Origin: Dicyema japonicum
Taxonomy: Eukaryota; Dicyemida; Rhombozoa; Dicyemidae
DNA length: 64,000 nt
Assembly (NCBI GenBank): GCA_011109175.1
Contig: RDEW01000004.1
Location: forward strand, 1,140,030-1,204,029
Reading direction: 5' to 3'
The position numbers and the translations under genes were made by a program. Below, piece by piece: positions 34,440-46,089 of this stretch (position 1 is its first letter; every line of letters begins with the position of its first letter). The notes under the pieces were generated by a model that worked only from the letters and a program-made list of their open reading frames with translations, had not been told where the DNA came from and searched no databases.

Positions 34440-36485
34440 TTACAAAGCTGGTTGCCATAAGTGTTGCGACGATTCGACATTGGTTATCGATAACATCACT
34501 GACCAGATTCAACTACTTGATATGGAGATTATATAATCCTTTAAATTATTCCAATAATTGCCGGATTTCCAAATTCTAATACTTCATTAAACAATAGAAA
34601 CAAGTCAGGATCCAACTACCAAGAGAAGATGAAGATTGCCGATTCCAGAGCATTGAGAAAACCGCTTCCGTTCACGTGGGTCTTAAGTCGTGTAGCGATT
34701 GCATTCTCAATTTCATTGATGACTATTTCACCAATTCTTCCAACTGATTTTGATATTTCGAAGGCGATAACGGGAGCGATCTCCTAAAGTTGAGTATTCT
34801 TCAACTTCCCATGTTTAGCGGAATAACACTTGCTGGATCATTCGTCGACATTGACTGATGTTTATTATCTGAAAAACTCGTTATTATCCCTGATGATACA
34901 GCGAAGATGTTGAGAGAATATATCATAATCAATTGTTGGGGTAAAATTAATAAAACAACATATTTATTAACTCCAGTACAAGCAGTCAGACTAATTGATC
35001 CAAGGAAGTAATCTAAGGGGGAACGCCTGCTTGATTAATTTCCATCCTTCAATAGTCCACTACAGGCTTCCGCTTCCTAAAAGGGATGAAGAAGAGGTTC
35101 ACTCTTTTCCATTTTCATCAAATATCCTACCATCGCAAACATTACTTCATTCTAAGCCGGAAAAGTTTTTTTTATAATGGTAATCTTCAGGGAGAAGGTA
35201 AGAAGATCCCTTTGTTGTTTAACAGGTGGGAGGCGGTTGACCAGAATTGACCTGTATTGTAAAGTCCATCTTTCGGGTTGAATCCAGCAACAGTCCGATG
35301 TCATCAGAGGTTATGTTCAGCCAACTTAGCCAAGAAGAGATATATCACTTCAAACAAAGATTACTTTCATTCTCTGCTGTTATGTTAACCATTCCAATGG
35401 TGTAGTGAGAAGAAATGATCATTTTCGCGCCATGCTGCCACTGACGACAATGGGGACAGCTTGGTCATATGACGTCATTATATAGAATAAGAAAGGGAGA
35501 ACAAAGAAAGAAACGACAGATTAGCAGTCAGTAGGTAGAATAGAACACAAAAACACTATTATAGTCTGACTCACTGACCTACCTGGTCCAATAGAAGGAT
35601 CTAATCGTCAATGTGGTAATCTTTTACCATGGGGACCAATTTTTAATTGATTTAATTTATAGTCAATTCATGGTAATTTTACTGGTTATAAAACTAAATT
35701 TAGTCAGTAACCACAATCGTTAAAATATTTTTAAATTTAATAAAATTATTAAATAACCACAAATAAGAGGAGTGAATTATAACGATTTTTGCACAAAATG
35801 TCTCAGCTGTAATTAAATTTCCCGACTTTAATTGCATCACTGATTAAAACTTAAAATGTATTTGACCTACATTTGGTAAGCATGAATGATTAAAACTTAA
35901 AATTATATGTTATTTTAAATTTTATTTACCGTGAATTAATTTGATTAATCAGTCAACATATACAACTCTACTTACTCATCTGCATGAAAGAAAGCCAAAA
36001 TTCCTTGAAAGAAATAACAGACCTTTGGAGGACAATTTATTTAAAGTCAGTCGCAATCAATTGGATATAACTCGTTGACTTTCTTATGTGCCATCAGACC
36101 CTTTAATAGCTACAAGGAGAAGGGTCATAGAGGAATTGTTTATTAAACGCATCTCCATACAAATTGCAAGAAAAAGCCGGTCCCAATTATGGACCAGACA
36201 AGATGACGATCTTACAATTAACAAAAGGATGCTCTCATATGGGATGTCACTCCTGTTGATACATTTCCCTCGTAAATATGATATCTAGTACAATCGCAGA
36301 CTGTCCTACCGCTTACTTGGCCGAACTGATGAAGTTGGATAAATATTCTGCACTTGGGGAACGTTTCAACCTTATCCTAATTGTGTTTGAAACTTCGTGT
36401 GTAACTGAGCCTGTCAACAGAGGTATCTTCGAGAAATCTGTACCACAATCTCTTTAAGGTAAACATAATTAAAGGTATGTCTTTC
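34440..36485. other. 2-kb spacer with a possible exon
   Basis: Mostly AT-rich. The minus frame at about 34788-34632 is open and protein-like (EIAPVIAFEISKSVGRIGEI, then NAIATRLKTHVNGSGFLNAL); it begins right after a possible 3' splice site (ACTTTAG). No family recognised. The plus frame 36088-36288 is open but featureless. Confidence 0.3.
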
Positions 36486-36489
36486 CCAT

Positions 36490-36690
36490 CTAAATACACA
36501 TGGGAAATTTCTTGTGGCTGTGATTAAGAGCACGTAAAGTTGTCTCCTCAGCAAGACACTCGCGGGGACTTTTTGTGAAGGTCATTAGAGACGTATGAAG
36601 TCATTTCTCCCATTAAAACATCAACGATGAATCTCTTGTGGAAGTAATTAGGGGTTATAATGTTGTCTCCCCCTCCAAAACATCCATTAA
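36490..36690. repeat. Degenerate tandem repeat, about 60-65 bases, three units
   Basis: Three imperfect units share TTTCTTGTGG/TTTTTGTGAAG/CTCTTGTGGAAG, then (T/C)ATTA(A/G)(A/G)G.. and GTTGTCTCC(T/C). Confidence 0.45.
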
Positions 36691-36989
36691 ATTGTCGCAA
36701 GAATCACCGACAAGTTAGTATGGAACCACGGCAGTCAGGTGATCATGGCCTCCTTAAGCAGCCATCTCACCTTTGCTTGCTGCTCGTCCCGCACTTTTTG
36801 TGTTCACATGCTACTTTTGGAAACTTGGAGGTTCTCCTCAGAAGTATTTCGAATGGAGTTGATCTTAGCAGCGATGAGAACCTTTGTAGAGCCGTAGTGA
36901 CTGTTGCTCTAAAAAATTTGATCTTTTTTAGATTTGTATTTGACAGGTTTGTACCTCATGAGCACAGTCATAGCTGATTGTCGGTTGTA

Positions 36990-37440
36990 TGTATTGCTTA
37001 GAGAGTGAGTTCCAACGTTAAGTGAAGCAGCATTTGTAGTGTCCAAGGAGTGTTTTTAAAAAGTTCAGTTTTGATATTGTTGCCGTGTTTACTGAATGTC
37101 ATAAGGGGGTCGTACATGATACCCTGTAACTTAACTGAGATTATGAGAGGATATAGCTCCATTAAGGGTTAAGACCGGTGGAGAGTTAGTTATTCTTTTA
37201 TTTGAAAAAATTTTGTAATTGGGCAGCACAATATGAACATATAGCTGTGATGATTATATTGACATTATTTGCGAAAACTCGTGTATCGTAGTTGGTCTGG
37301 GTGGCATATCATTCATGAAGAGGTTGAACAAAATGGGCGACAGAGGAGATTCCTGTAGGTCCAGTTGGGCCCTCAGTGAAGAATTTTGTCGGGGCTGTAA
37401 GATGAATTGTGGAGTCTCCCTTATCTATGAAATAATTTTT
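36990..37440 (-). mobile_element. LINE family B RT relic
   Basis: The minus strand still shows ESPLSPILFNLFMNDMP (near 37350), a decayed catalytic box FANNVNIIITA in place of YADD-VIA, and GIMYDPLMTFSKHGNNI (37090-37140). Heavily decayed. Confidence 0.7.
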
Positions 37441-37516
37441 AGGTTAAACAAAAAATAATTTTATGGAAAAATAATTTCAATCAAAACTTGGTTTAATTTT
37501 TTCATAATTGAAAAAA

Positions 37517-39032
37517 TTATAAAATTGTGGAAAATCTAATGTTCTTATTCGGATTAATTTTATGAACGACGAGAGCTGATAGGTCGTTCAAAAAATTAAT
37601 ATTTTTCTTCAAACATTTATTCACAGATTCAGAAAAGTTGTCTGCCAAATCTTGATTGATAATATTTCCAACCTAAAATTAGTTTTAAATTAACATATTC
37701 CTTTAGTCCTGTGAAATTCTTGTTTTTCGCTAAATCATCTCTAGAATCCTCTTTCTTTCCGTTTCCCACAGCAAAGTGATCCGTTTCATTACAAAAATCC
37801 TTAATCTGTGTTTGATTTACCACGGAAGGCTTTATGTTCTCAAAATCACTTATTTTTCTGGTTTCTTTCGTTTTATCAACTTTTTTGTGCAAATTTGTGA
37901 GAATAGATTTTCTCACTTGGTCCGTAATGGTAGTTTCCATGTCAACAATCACGTACTCGTGGTCGTTTTCTATTCTTCCATTATCCTCGATATCCTTTTT
38001 GATTGAAAGGTCGAAATTAAAGGGTTTTGTGGACTTTTGTGGCTGCCAATTTACAAAGCAATTTTGCTCCTTCGTTCTACGGAAAATCATTAACTCTGTA
38101 AACTTTTTTATTTTAAGATATTTATCAATAAGCGGTAAAATAACTGACTTTTTCTTGGCTTTCTTCAAAAAGGGATGCTTCAATAAAAGGGAGGCTGAGG
38201 GTCTCTAAGAATATAAACCAAATCTGACATCTTTGGGGTCTTTATTCAAGCAAAGGTCAATAAATTGCTGAATTAAGGCAGAAAAAACAGAAATTGGGAG
38301 TTTAGGAGTGTCCCTCAAAGGGATGAGAAACAAAGCCTTCATTACATGCAGATTGTGAAATGGGGGATGACCTGTAGCCATTTCTACGCATGTAATCCCA
38401 GTACTCCATATATCAACCTAATTAAATCAGAAATTGCTGCCTTGTAATTATATTCTGATTCTTTGATGATTTCAGGAGCCATCCAAAGCGGGGTCCCAAT
38501 GAAGGTATCAAATTTATTGAGAGTGTTTGTGAAGTTCCGACTGAAGCCAAAATCAGACAATTTCACATCGCCCGTAGCAGAAATGAGGACATTGGGCCGC
38601 TATAGTTCAAACTGGAAATTCTACATTTTATATCTCTGTGTATGATTCCGCAGTCGTGGAGATAAGCCAGTCCAGAGACAATTTCCTTGCAGAATACTCC
38701 AATTTCATACTCTTTGAATATCCTCATTTTTATCATTTCCGAAAGAGTCCCTACTTCCATATACTCCATGACAATCCACATGGTGGAATCCAGTCAATTC
38801 ATAGACATATTACCTGTAGAAAGGCGTGGTAATATGTGACGATGTTGTTACATTTGCATTCCAACAAAATATTGATTTCGCTTTGGATATTTTCAATCTC
38901 AAAGTCGCCGAAATTCAAATCGACGATTTTCACTGCCACGTTTTTTTTTGAATTTTGTTCAACCGCTCGGTAGACTAAGGCAAACGAGCCTTGGCCAATT
39001 TTCTCTCTAAGTTCATAATTCTGAACATTCAT
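37517..39032 (-). CDS. GCK-III (MST3/STK24/25-type) Ser/Thr kinase
   Basis: A Ste20-family kinase of the GCK-III group, which in animals acts with STRIPAK and CCM3 in polarity and Golgi signalling. The ATG is at 39032. Introns: 38813-38791 (23, GT..TG), 38624-38600 (25), 38440-38418 (23, GC..AG), 38228-38205 (24), 37694-37673 (22); the stop is TAA at 37519-37517. Motifs: glycine loop ELREKIGQGSFALVYRA, VAVKIVDL lysine, MWIVMEYMEVGTLSEMI, HRDIK, KLSDFGFSR, FIGTPLWMAPEIIKESEY, VDIWSTGITCVEMATGHPPF, KDRPSASLLLKHPFLKKAKK. The segment just after the kinase (KKAKKKSVILPLIDKYLK) matches the GCK-III hinge and not MST1/2. The C-terminal 220 residues are Lys/Asp-rich and unlike known members. After HRDIK one surplus C in a CCC run (near 38595) breaks the frame; corrected length about 465 residues. 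Confidence 0.85.
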
Positions 39033-39950
39033 GGCCAATTATTGAAAAAATTGCGCTTTGTGGAAATAAATAAAATACGAAATTAGCAAATAAACGCCAA
39101 CGACGAAAATCTCGTCGTCACAAAGGAGTTAATTATTGCGGTCTCAGTTTTACCACAGAAAATATTCCTTTTTTACTGAATTTAATCCTTTATAATAATT
39201 TCCAAACTGAAGGAACTATTATTGGGACACTATGACCTCAAACCAGTGACTTGATGCAGGACGAACAGATTACCCCTTACCTTCGGAATCAATTTGATTG
39301 GCTAATATTTGGTTAAATCCGGTTTTATTTGATTTGAAAAAAATTAGGTTAATGTATTGATTATTTTAATTGCTGATTAAAACAATTAACTGTGATAGAC
39401 CTAAGATAATCCTGTTCCATTGTGCCTGCGACGCTTGAATTCCTGAGTCGTCCAGATGCTGGTTATTTTCGCGAATCTCACTTTGAGAGGCTGACTTTAT
39501 TCTACTTTAATAAAAAATTTATCCCCAAAGATAATTAAAACAAAATTTATTTGTCAACAAATTCCCGCTAAATTTTTAATTTTGTTAGAAAATACATACA
39601 TTCTACACGTATTCTCCATAAAATTGATCAGCACACTTTATTGGGTTAGGCTTTGCTTTACCAAATTTCAACACACTTTATTTTGTGTTTTATTGAAAAT
39701 TTCTAGGTGAATTGATGTTTTGAGAAATTTTATCAATATCATTAACGTAATTGCATTATAATTACCTCAAGGTGTTACTCAATTACATTCCAACTGTACA
39801 TGTAATAAAAAGGAGCTGATTAGAGTCTTTTATACCCCACGTGAAGAGTAACATAATCATAAAGTCAGTAGATTGATTAAGGAGACAATCTCAAAAACAG
39901 GAATCAAGGTTTGATAAGGAATAAGTTATGACGAAAGTTAGTTAATAGCA
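39033..39950. other. Spacer upstream of the kinase
   Basis: Contains the presumed kinase promoter. Very AT-rich; nothing else recognised. Confidence 0.4.
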
Positions 39951-42080
39951 CTTCCGCGTTCCCATAAGCACGTAGGATGCCTAGGGGTTCGCTCGTGCCG
40001 TACACCCACTATCCTCCCAGTCAGCCTTCATCATCTAGCTCTGTTTCTCGCGCGTTTACGAATATCCTCAAGATCGTCTCCAGTTTTGAATTGACCGCCA
40101 ATTCGTGCGTAATCGTTACTAAGGCAGAAGGGAAGCGTACATCTTAGCCGACCCCGAAATCCAATTCCATGATTTGAATAGTAATCTTCCATGATTTGAT
40201 TGCAAGGAATCTCTTCATCCATTCTCAGAACATGTCCGAAAAGTCGCCAGCGTGAGGTAATTACTTCTCTGCTTATCGGTTTGCATTTACATAATTTGTA
40301 GAGTGTCGTTTTTGATAATCTGTGGCCATTTGATTCCCACAATTTTTCTCAAATGTGTCTAGTCTGTCAAGGTCAGTTTTTGATGTTCTTCATGTTCCCG
40401 AGTTATAATAGGACTGGTTGCATGAACGCGTTGTATAAGCGCATCCGAAGTTTAAGGAGATAAGTTTTCTGTGAGTCCAAATACTCCACATGTTTTTCAG
40501 TGCACACGATGCCAACATCTTTCTACGAGCAATGTTTCAGCATCACCCAAAAACGAGCCGAGCATTTTAGTAAACCTCCATTTCTCATCAATCCGTGTCG
40601 ATGACCGCTTAATCGAAGTTAACTCTGTTTTTTCTGAATCGATCTTCAAAGACCACCTCTCCATCTACTGCAGTTCTTAGTACCTCCACATCCTCAGACA
40701 CAAAATCGATGTCATCTGCATATATTAATTCCACAAAATGATTAAGTGACCCAATTCTTTTCTAACGTTCCTCAACGCAGCTTCCAAATAGATTGCAAAG
40801 AGAACTGGCGAAAGCGAGTCCCTTGCGGAATACCAATCCCGGTGGTGAATTTTTCCGAATAGCCCTTCCCCACTTTCACTATGAGGCTCGTGTCAGCCAG
40901 CAAAAAACGCACAATCCTCAAACAGTCCTCATCAATTATGTTTGAGAACTTGCAGTAGTTTATCTCAGCAGACACAGTCGAATGCTTTCGATAAGTCGAC
41001 TCCCAGAATATACATTGTTTTTCTGTACTTCTGACATATTGCCGTAAGCCACCGATGACTCCATACTATATCAGCGGTCGATCTTCCTGGTCTGAATCCG
41101 CTTTGACTTGGTGACAAGATTGGTCAACTGAATTTGATATTCAATGTTGTAATCAACAATGTTTTTCGCAAAGTGGTCAAAAGCACGATCGGCCTGAGAT
41201 TTTCAATTGGACCTGCAGTTTTGCCATGTTTTTGTAAAAAAGTAGAACTCCCATCGCGATGTCAATTGAAAAATGAGTCTCCTGAATATCGTTGAATATA
41301 AAGTATCTTTTCTGCTAACTGGGTTGGTGCGTATTTAAACAACTCTCCACAAATATTGCCATAGCCAGCTTCTCTGTTGTTATTCAGGCGAAGGAGTGCT
41401 CCGCGAATCTCGGAATCCGTAAACACGAGGCTGTCCTTAGAATTGTGGGAGAAGTAAAGTATTTTATCGATTGAACTGCTTGCTAAAGTGTTGGGCTATA
41501 AGTCCAGCAGAACGGTAGCGTCCAATACAAAGTGACCGAACTCATTTTGAATTTTTAAATTGGTTTTAGCTGACCCGCGGTTGAGTATACGCACAGCCAT
41601 AAATATTTTTGCACCTGAAAGTAATCTTTCAACTTCCAGTCTTGATGAACGTATACAAACAATACATCGAGCCATGTTTCTCATATGCATGCGCCTCGTG
41701 GGGTCCGTCCATATCTTAGACAAATATGAGGAAAATTGAGGAAATGCAAAAGAGGGCTTACAGAGTAACGGAGCGTTGGATTTGTGAAGATGTGCAAAGC
41801 CCATCCCATAATGACGTGAGTCAGATGGTAGTAGTATTAACCGGTAATTGTCATAGCATACATTTCGTTCTGTCACCTTCGTCACTTGCAGACATGCCAC
41901 ACCGGTTTTGTATCTTTCTAGATCCGTACATAGAATGTTCTGTTTGATGTTTGAGGCAATTCCTCCGACATTGAAAAATGTAATGGAAAAAAGCGTAGAG
42001 TGGATTGATCGAGAATACGATAAAGACATTACAATGAGAGTGATGTCAACCAACTCAACCAACACCGACGAAGTGTTACA
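39950..42080 (-). mobile_element. LINE family A with nested family C fragment
   Basis: From the 5' side (42080, minus): endonuclease start FFNVGGIASNIKQNILCTDL and HYGMGFAHLHK; then a deletion to KIFMAVRILNRGSAKTNLKI (41.55 kb); RT remnants (41.4-40.7 kb) including GFRPGRSTADIVWSHRW-like and IPQG; and the tail RWRLFGHVLRMDEEIPCNQI and GFRGRLRCTLPFC (40.1 kb). A plus-strand family C thumb fragment (YKQYIEPCFSYACASWGP) lies at 41645-41830 inside it. Dead copy. Confidence 0.8.
41645..41830 (+). mobile_element. LINE family C fragment inside the family A copy
   Basis: Encodes TYKQYIEPCFSYACASWGP, then MRKIEEMQKRAYRVTERWIC, the segment after the RT palm, on the strand opposite to its host element. 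Confidence 0.65.
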
Positions 42081-42325
42081 ATAAATTATAATTTAAAGAC
42101 CGTCGGTTGTCATGGACATAATGCCCTCTCGTGTAGAAGAAATGCAGGACGATTCCCGAGACACAAGGTGGTCAACGGAATTGTCAAGCAAGCCTTAGAG
42201 TCTGTGGGATACCCGCCATACTCGAACTGCCCCTGTTCTGAGAAATAATGTCCTTGAAATGCCCGAGAGGTGATCATCAAGTCATCCACCGTTCTTACAT
42301 CATCTTCAAAAACAAGTATGATAGC

Positions 42326-42418
42326 TGTTTGTCAGGGCAAAGGGAGTCCGTTAGCCGTCTAAGGGATTGGTTGCATGAGACAGTTCTTGTTTAGTTGATG
42401 ACCATCACTTACCTGCAA
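42326..42418. repeat. Left copy of 93-base direct repeat flanking a LINE
   Basis: Runs from TGTTTGTCAGGGCAAAGGG to CACTTACCTGCAA and recurs at 44249-44342 with a one-base indel. Between the two lies the minus-strand LINE, so the pair is best read as an unusually long target-site duplication. Confidence 0.8.
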
Positions 42419-44248
42419 TTATATTATTATTTATTATTTAAAGCACTCCCGAGAAGTCATAAAATTAATCAAGCCTCCCTTGTGCCGTATTTCTAGCCAT
42501 CCTCTCTATCAGCCTTTTCCAGGACCCTCTACTTCGTGCCAGTTCCCTTAAGGTATCTAGGTCGTCTGCGGAAGTGAGCTTCAGTCCCACAGCCGACAGG
42601 TCTCCATTCAAAATAGTTGGGAGTGTGACTCTTGGTCTTCCACGGAAACCGGCTCCCGTATGCATTAGGTAGTTTTCCATGGCGATATTCGCGGGTACTT
42701 GAGCATTTAGACGTAAGATATGTCCAAAGAGACTCCATCTTGATCTGAAGATCTCCTCGGATAGTATACCAGATTTGCACTTCGAGTAGAGGTCATTGTT
42801 TGAGATCTTCTTAGGCCACTTGATCTTGATTACTGATTTCAATTGTGTCCTGTGGAAAGCGTCAAGACGGTCCATCTCTTGTTTAGAGATTCCCCAAGTG
42901 CCTGAATTGTAGGTCAGGACGGGGATGACAAAAGCCTTATATATTCTGAGTTTGGTGTTTAATCCCATCCTCTTCTTATGACCCCACATATTCGATACTT
43001 TCTTTAGTGCACACATTGCGAGGATTTTCCTCCGAGAAACATCTTCTGAGTCCCCGAGAAGCGAACCCACCTTCTTTTGCTTTCTCCAAGACTCGTCCGA
43101 TCTTCGATCATTGCGTGTAAGTGTTGTGAACTCTGTTTTATCGGTGTTAACGGTTAAGAACCATTTCGAGAATACGTGTGGAAGAACGTTAAGCATGTGT
43201 TGAAGTACTTGAATATCCTCAGAAACAAAGTCCAGGTCGTCCGCGTAGATTATCTCGTTATAATTGTTGCCAACCAGGGGTCTGAACTCTCTTAGTGCGG
43301 CCTCAAGGTAGACAATAAAGAGGACCGGGGATAGTGAGTCCCCCTGTGGAACTCCACGTGAGGTCGAAAAAAAGTTAGAGGTAGAGTCACCAATTTTGAC
43401 GGCAAGTTGAGTGTTCCGCATGAGTAAGTGTATTATTTTGACATCGTCAGGCAGTAGAAAACTCTCCAACACTTCCATAAGTTTTCCACGGTCCACCGAG
43501 TCGAACGCACGGGACATGTCGATACCAAGTATCTCAATAGATTTTTTGTATTTTTGGCACAGGGCACAATACCACCTGTGCCCCCATACCACGTCAGCCG
43601 TGGACCTGCCCGTCCGGAATCCACTTTGGCCGTCCGAAAGAAATATGTTCACCCTCTCCTTTATTCGGTTTAAAGCAATGAGGGATAATGTTTTTCGTAT
43701 GGAGGTTAGGAGTATAATAGGTCTGAAGTTGTGAGGGGGGCCTTTACTTTTTCCCGGTTTTTGTAGTGGAATTAGCCACCCTTTTCCCAGTTCCAGTTCA
43801 TCTGCACCCTCGAGAGACCGGTTGAAAATGTTAGTAATCATTTCAATTAGCTCCTCCGGGCCGTATTGTAAAAGTTCTGCAGTAATGAAGTCTGGTCCGG
43901 CAGATCTTCCGGTATTTAATTTTTTAATAGCTTGTTGAGTTTCGGATATGGTAATAGGGCTAGTTAGAGTGTACTTGTAAGACTTCCGAGATTTCATTGC
44001 TTGGTCAGCCGCGTCCTGTTTGTTGAACATAAGGTCAAAATGGGATGCCAGAACGTTTGCTTTGTTAATGGTTCCGATAACGTCGTGACCAAGGTTGTCA
44101 TGGACAGTTAACGAAATTGGACAGTTTTCTCTGCTAAGAAGCCGGATTGCTTTGAACATTCTTGGTCCGTTCTTGTACTTTAATATGTCTGAGATTTTCT
44201 CCTCAGCTTCATTTTTGGCAAGGAATCTTTGTATTTGTTTCTTTGTAT
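42419..44248 (-). mobile_element. LINE family A with intact RT frame, flanked by 93-94-base direct repeats
   Basis: The best-preserved family A copy: one frame of 564 codons (44159-42465). Motifs: FKAIRLLSRENCPISL, KLNTGRSAGPDFITAELLQY, FRPIILLTSIRKTLSLIAL, GQSGFRTGRSTADVVWGHR, GIDMSRAFDSVDRGKLMEVL, GVPQGDSLSPVLFIVYLE, IIYADDLDFVSE, TVNTDKTEFTTL, KVGSLLGDSEDVSRRKILA, RWSLFGHILRL, FRGRPRVTLPTIL. The endonuclease is missing (5' truncation), so it cannot move by itself, but the RT is intact and recent. The 3' end is an AT-rich (TAAATAA)-like tail at 42420-42440. Confidence 0.9.
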
Positions 44249-44342
44249 TGTTTGTCAGGGCAAAGGGAGTCCGTTAGCCGTCTAAGGGACTTGGTTGCAT
44301 GAGACAGTTCTTGTTTAGTTGATGACCATCACTTACCTGCAA
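44249..44342. repeat. Right copy of the direct repeat flanking the LINE
   Basis: Matches 42326-42418 except for one inserted C (AGGGACTTGG against AGGGATTGG). Confidence 0.8.
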
Positions 44343-44419
44343 CAAAATCAATATATGATAAATTTTTTAGTTAAAAATTAAATATTTTATTAATAATTTC
44401 CCACGATTAATTTTTTAAT

Positions 44420-46010
44420 TTTTAGTAATGCTTTTGTGAGTTGTTGTGAGTACTACCCAATACTCAAGAACAACAAAGCCTCCTCCTTGCCCTCTTCGTT
44501 CAGGCCAATTTCCTTAACATCTGTTGTCTCAAAAATCCTCGAAAGGATCATTCTTAACGAAATCACTCCCTACCTCGACCTCTCCGATTCATAACATGGT
44601 TTCCGTCCTTTACACTCGACCACCACGCACTTACTGACACTAACCCAATACATCTCCAACGGTTTCAACAACTGCAAACCCCCGGAACGAACTGTCTTGG
44701 CCTCTATTGACCTAACTAAAGCTTTCGACAGAATCTCCCGTGTGGTCCTCTGCAACAAGATCTATTCTACAAATATTCCCTCTGTATGGAAGTCATGGCT
44801 CACAAATTTCCTCTCGGGAAGACTGGGCCATACGTGTCTATATTCAAATATATCAAGATATCGACTCCTACCAAACGGTGTTCCCCAGGGATCAGTCCTT
44901 TCACCCTCACTTTTCAACCCTTTACGTCAAAGACATCCCAACAACCCAAAATACGTTACTATTGACATATGCGGATGATCTAGTAATCGCATCCAGGAGT
45001 GGCGATGTTCGACTGGCCACCGAAAAAGTGCAGTACCACCTGAACTTGCTATCCGACTGGATGAACTTAAACTGGATGAGTGTTTCCACCTCGAAGTCAT
45101 CAGCTACCCTGTTCACAACCGATCGAAGACAATTCAACCTAAACCCCACACTCTCGTTGGGAGACGAACCACTCCCCTTAAATAAATACCCGAAGATCCT
45201 TGGAGTTGTCTTCGATCCTTCACTCTGTTTCAACAGACAAGTGGAGGAAGTAATGACAAAAGCCAAGCGGAAACTTAACATATTACGGGCAGTAGCTGGC
45301 CACTCAAACGGTCAGCAAAAAGAAAACTTAACTCTTCTCTACAAACAGTTCATCAGGACTACACTCAACTACGCCTCACCAAGTTGGGCCCCCTCAATCT
45401 CCTTGTCCCTTTCTCAAGAACTGCAGAAAGTGCAAAACTCGGCGCTGAGAATAATAACTGGCTGCTTAAAGTCAACCCCCACCGACCATTTACATTGGGA
45501 GTCGAAAATCCTCCCGCTCTATGACCACCTGGAAATGCGTAATTTACAATTCCTACGGCAGTCGTTCGACCCGAATCACCCAGTTCACGCTCTGCTAAGT
45601 AACAATAACCGCAGATACATACGCAGGACCCTCTTTGACCTACAAAGAGCCTTGTCGAAGATCACCCCCCTCAAGAAGACTCAACTTGGACCCGCCGAAT
45701 CCATGATTTCATCTCGACACGGGCCATTAGGACACTTCAATATAACAAAGTCTTGGAGCGCTTCCCCCCTGATATCAGTCCAACGGAACAATCGCTCCCG
45801 AGGAAGATCAGAATCGGACTGGCTCGCCTACGATGTGGACACCACCCTTTCCTGGCTGGCAGAGTAGTTCGGGACCTTTTTCCCTGCCCTGGACCACCGG
45901 ATGCAAAAGTCGAGGATCTCTGGGAGCGGCCTGTCCGGACTGCACGCTCTCTGATGGTCGCCGGCTTCCCACTTGCTGGCGAAGCCGGGGTTAATAATTT
46001 AATTTGTTGT
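44420..46010 (+). mobile_element. LINE family B, RT and 3' end
   Basis: RT motifs in order: HGFRPLHSTTTHLLTLTQYI-like, LASIDLTKAFDRISRVVL, LLPNGVPQGSVLSPSLFN, then after a one-base shift LLLTYADDLVIASRSGDVRL, STSKSSATLFTTDRRQF, KILGVVFDPSLCFNRQVEE, LYKQFIRTTLNYASPSWAPS, and the tail VEDLWERPVRTARSL. The 3' end forms a hairpin (CCGGCTTC..GAAGCCGG) before GGGGTTAATAATTT. 5'-truncated; one frameshift in the RT. Confidence 0.9.
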
Positions 46011-46089
46011 GAGTACTATTCATGGTGGCGCTCAGTGTAGAATAACACTAAAAAGAACCATTTGCTCTTCCCCACCCAGACTCCTTATG

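Noticed and set aside
42326-44342. LTR retrotransposon with short LTRs
   Set aside because: The repeats are only 93-94 bases, lack TG..CA ends, and the interior is a LINE with YADD RT and an AT-rich 3' tail, with no integrase or protease.
45753-46040. Plus-strand frame with PDAKVEDLWERPVRTARSL
   Set aside because: It is the shifted C-terminal part of the LINE RT protein at 44.4-46.0 kb, not a separate gene.
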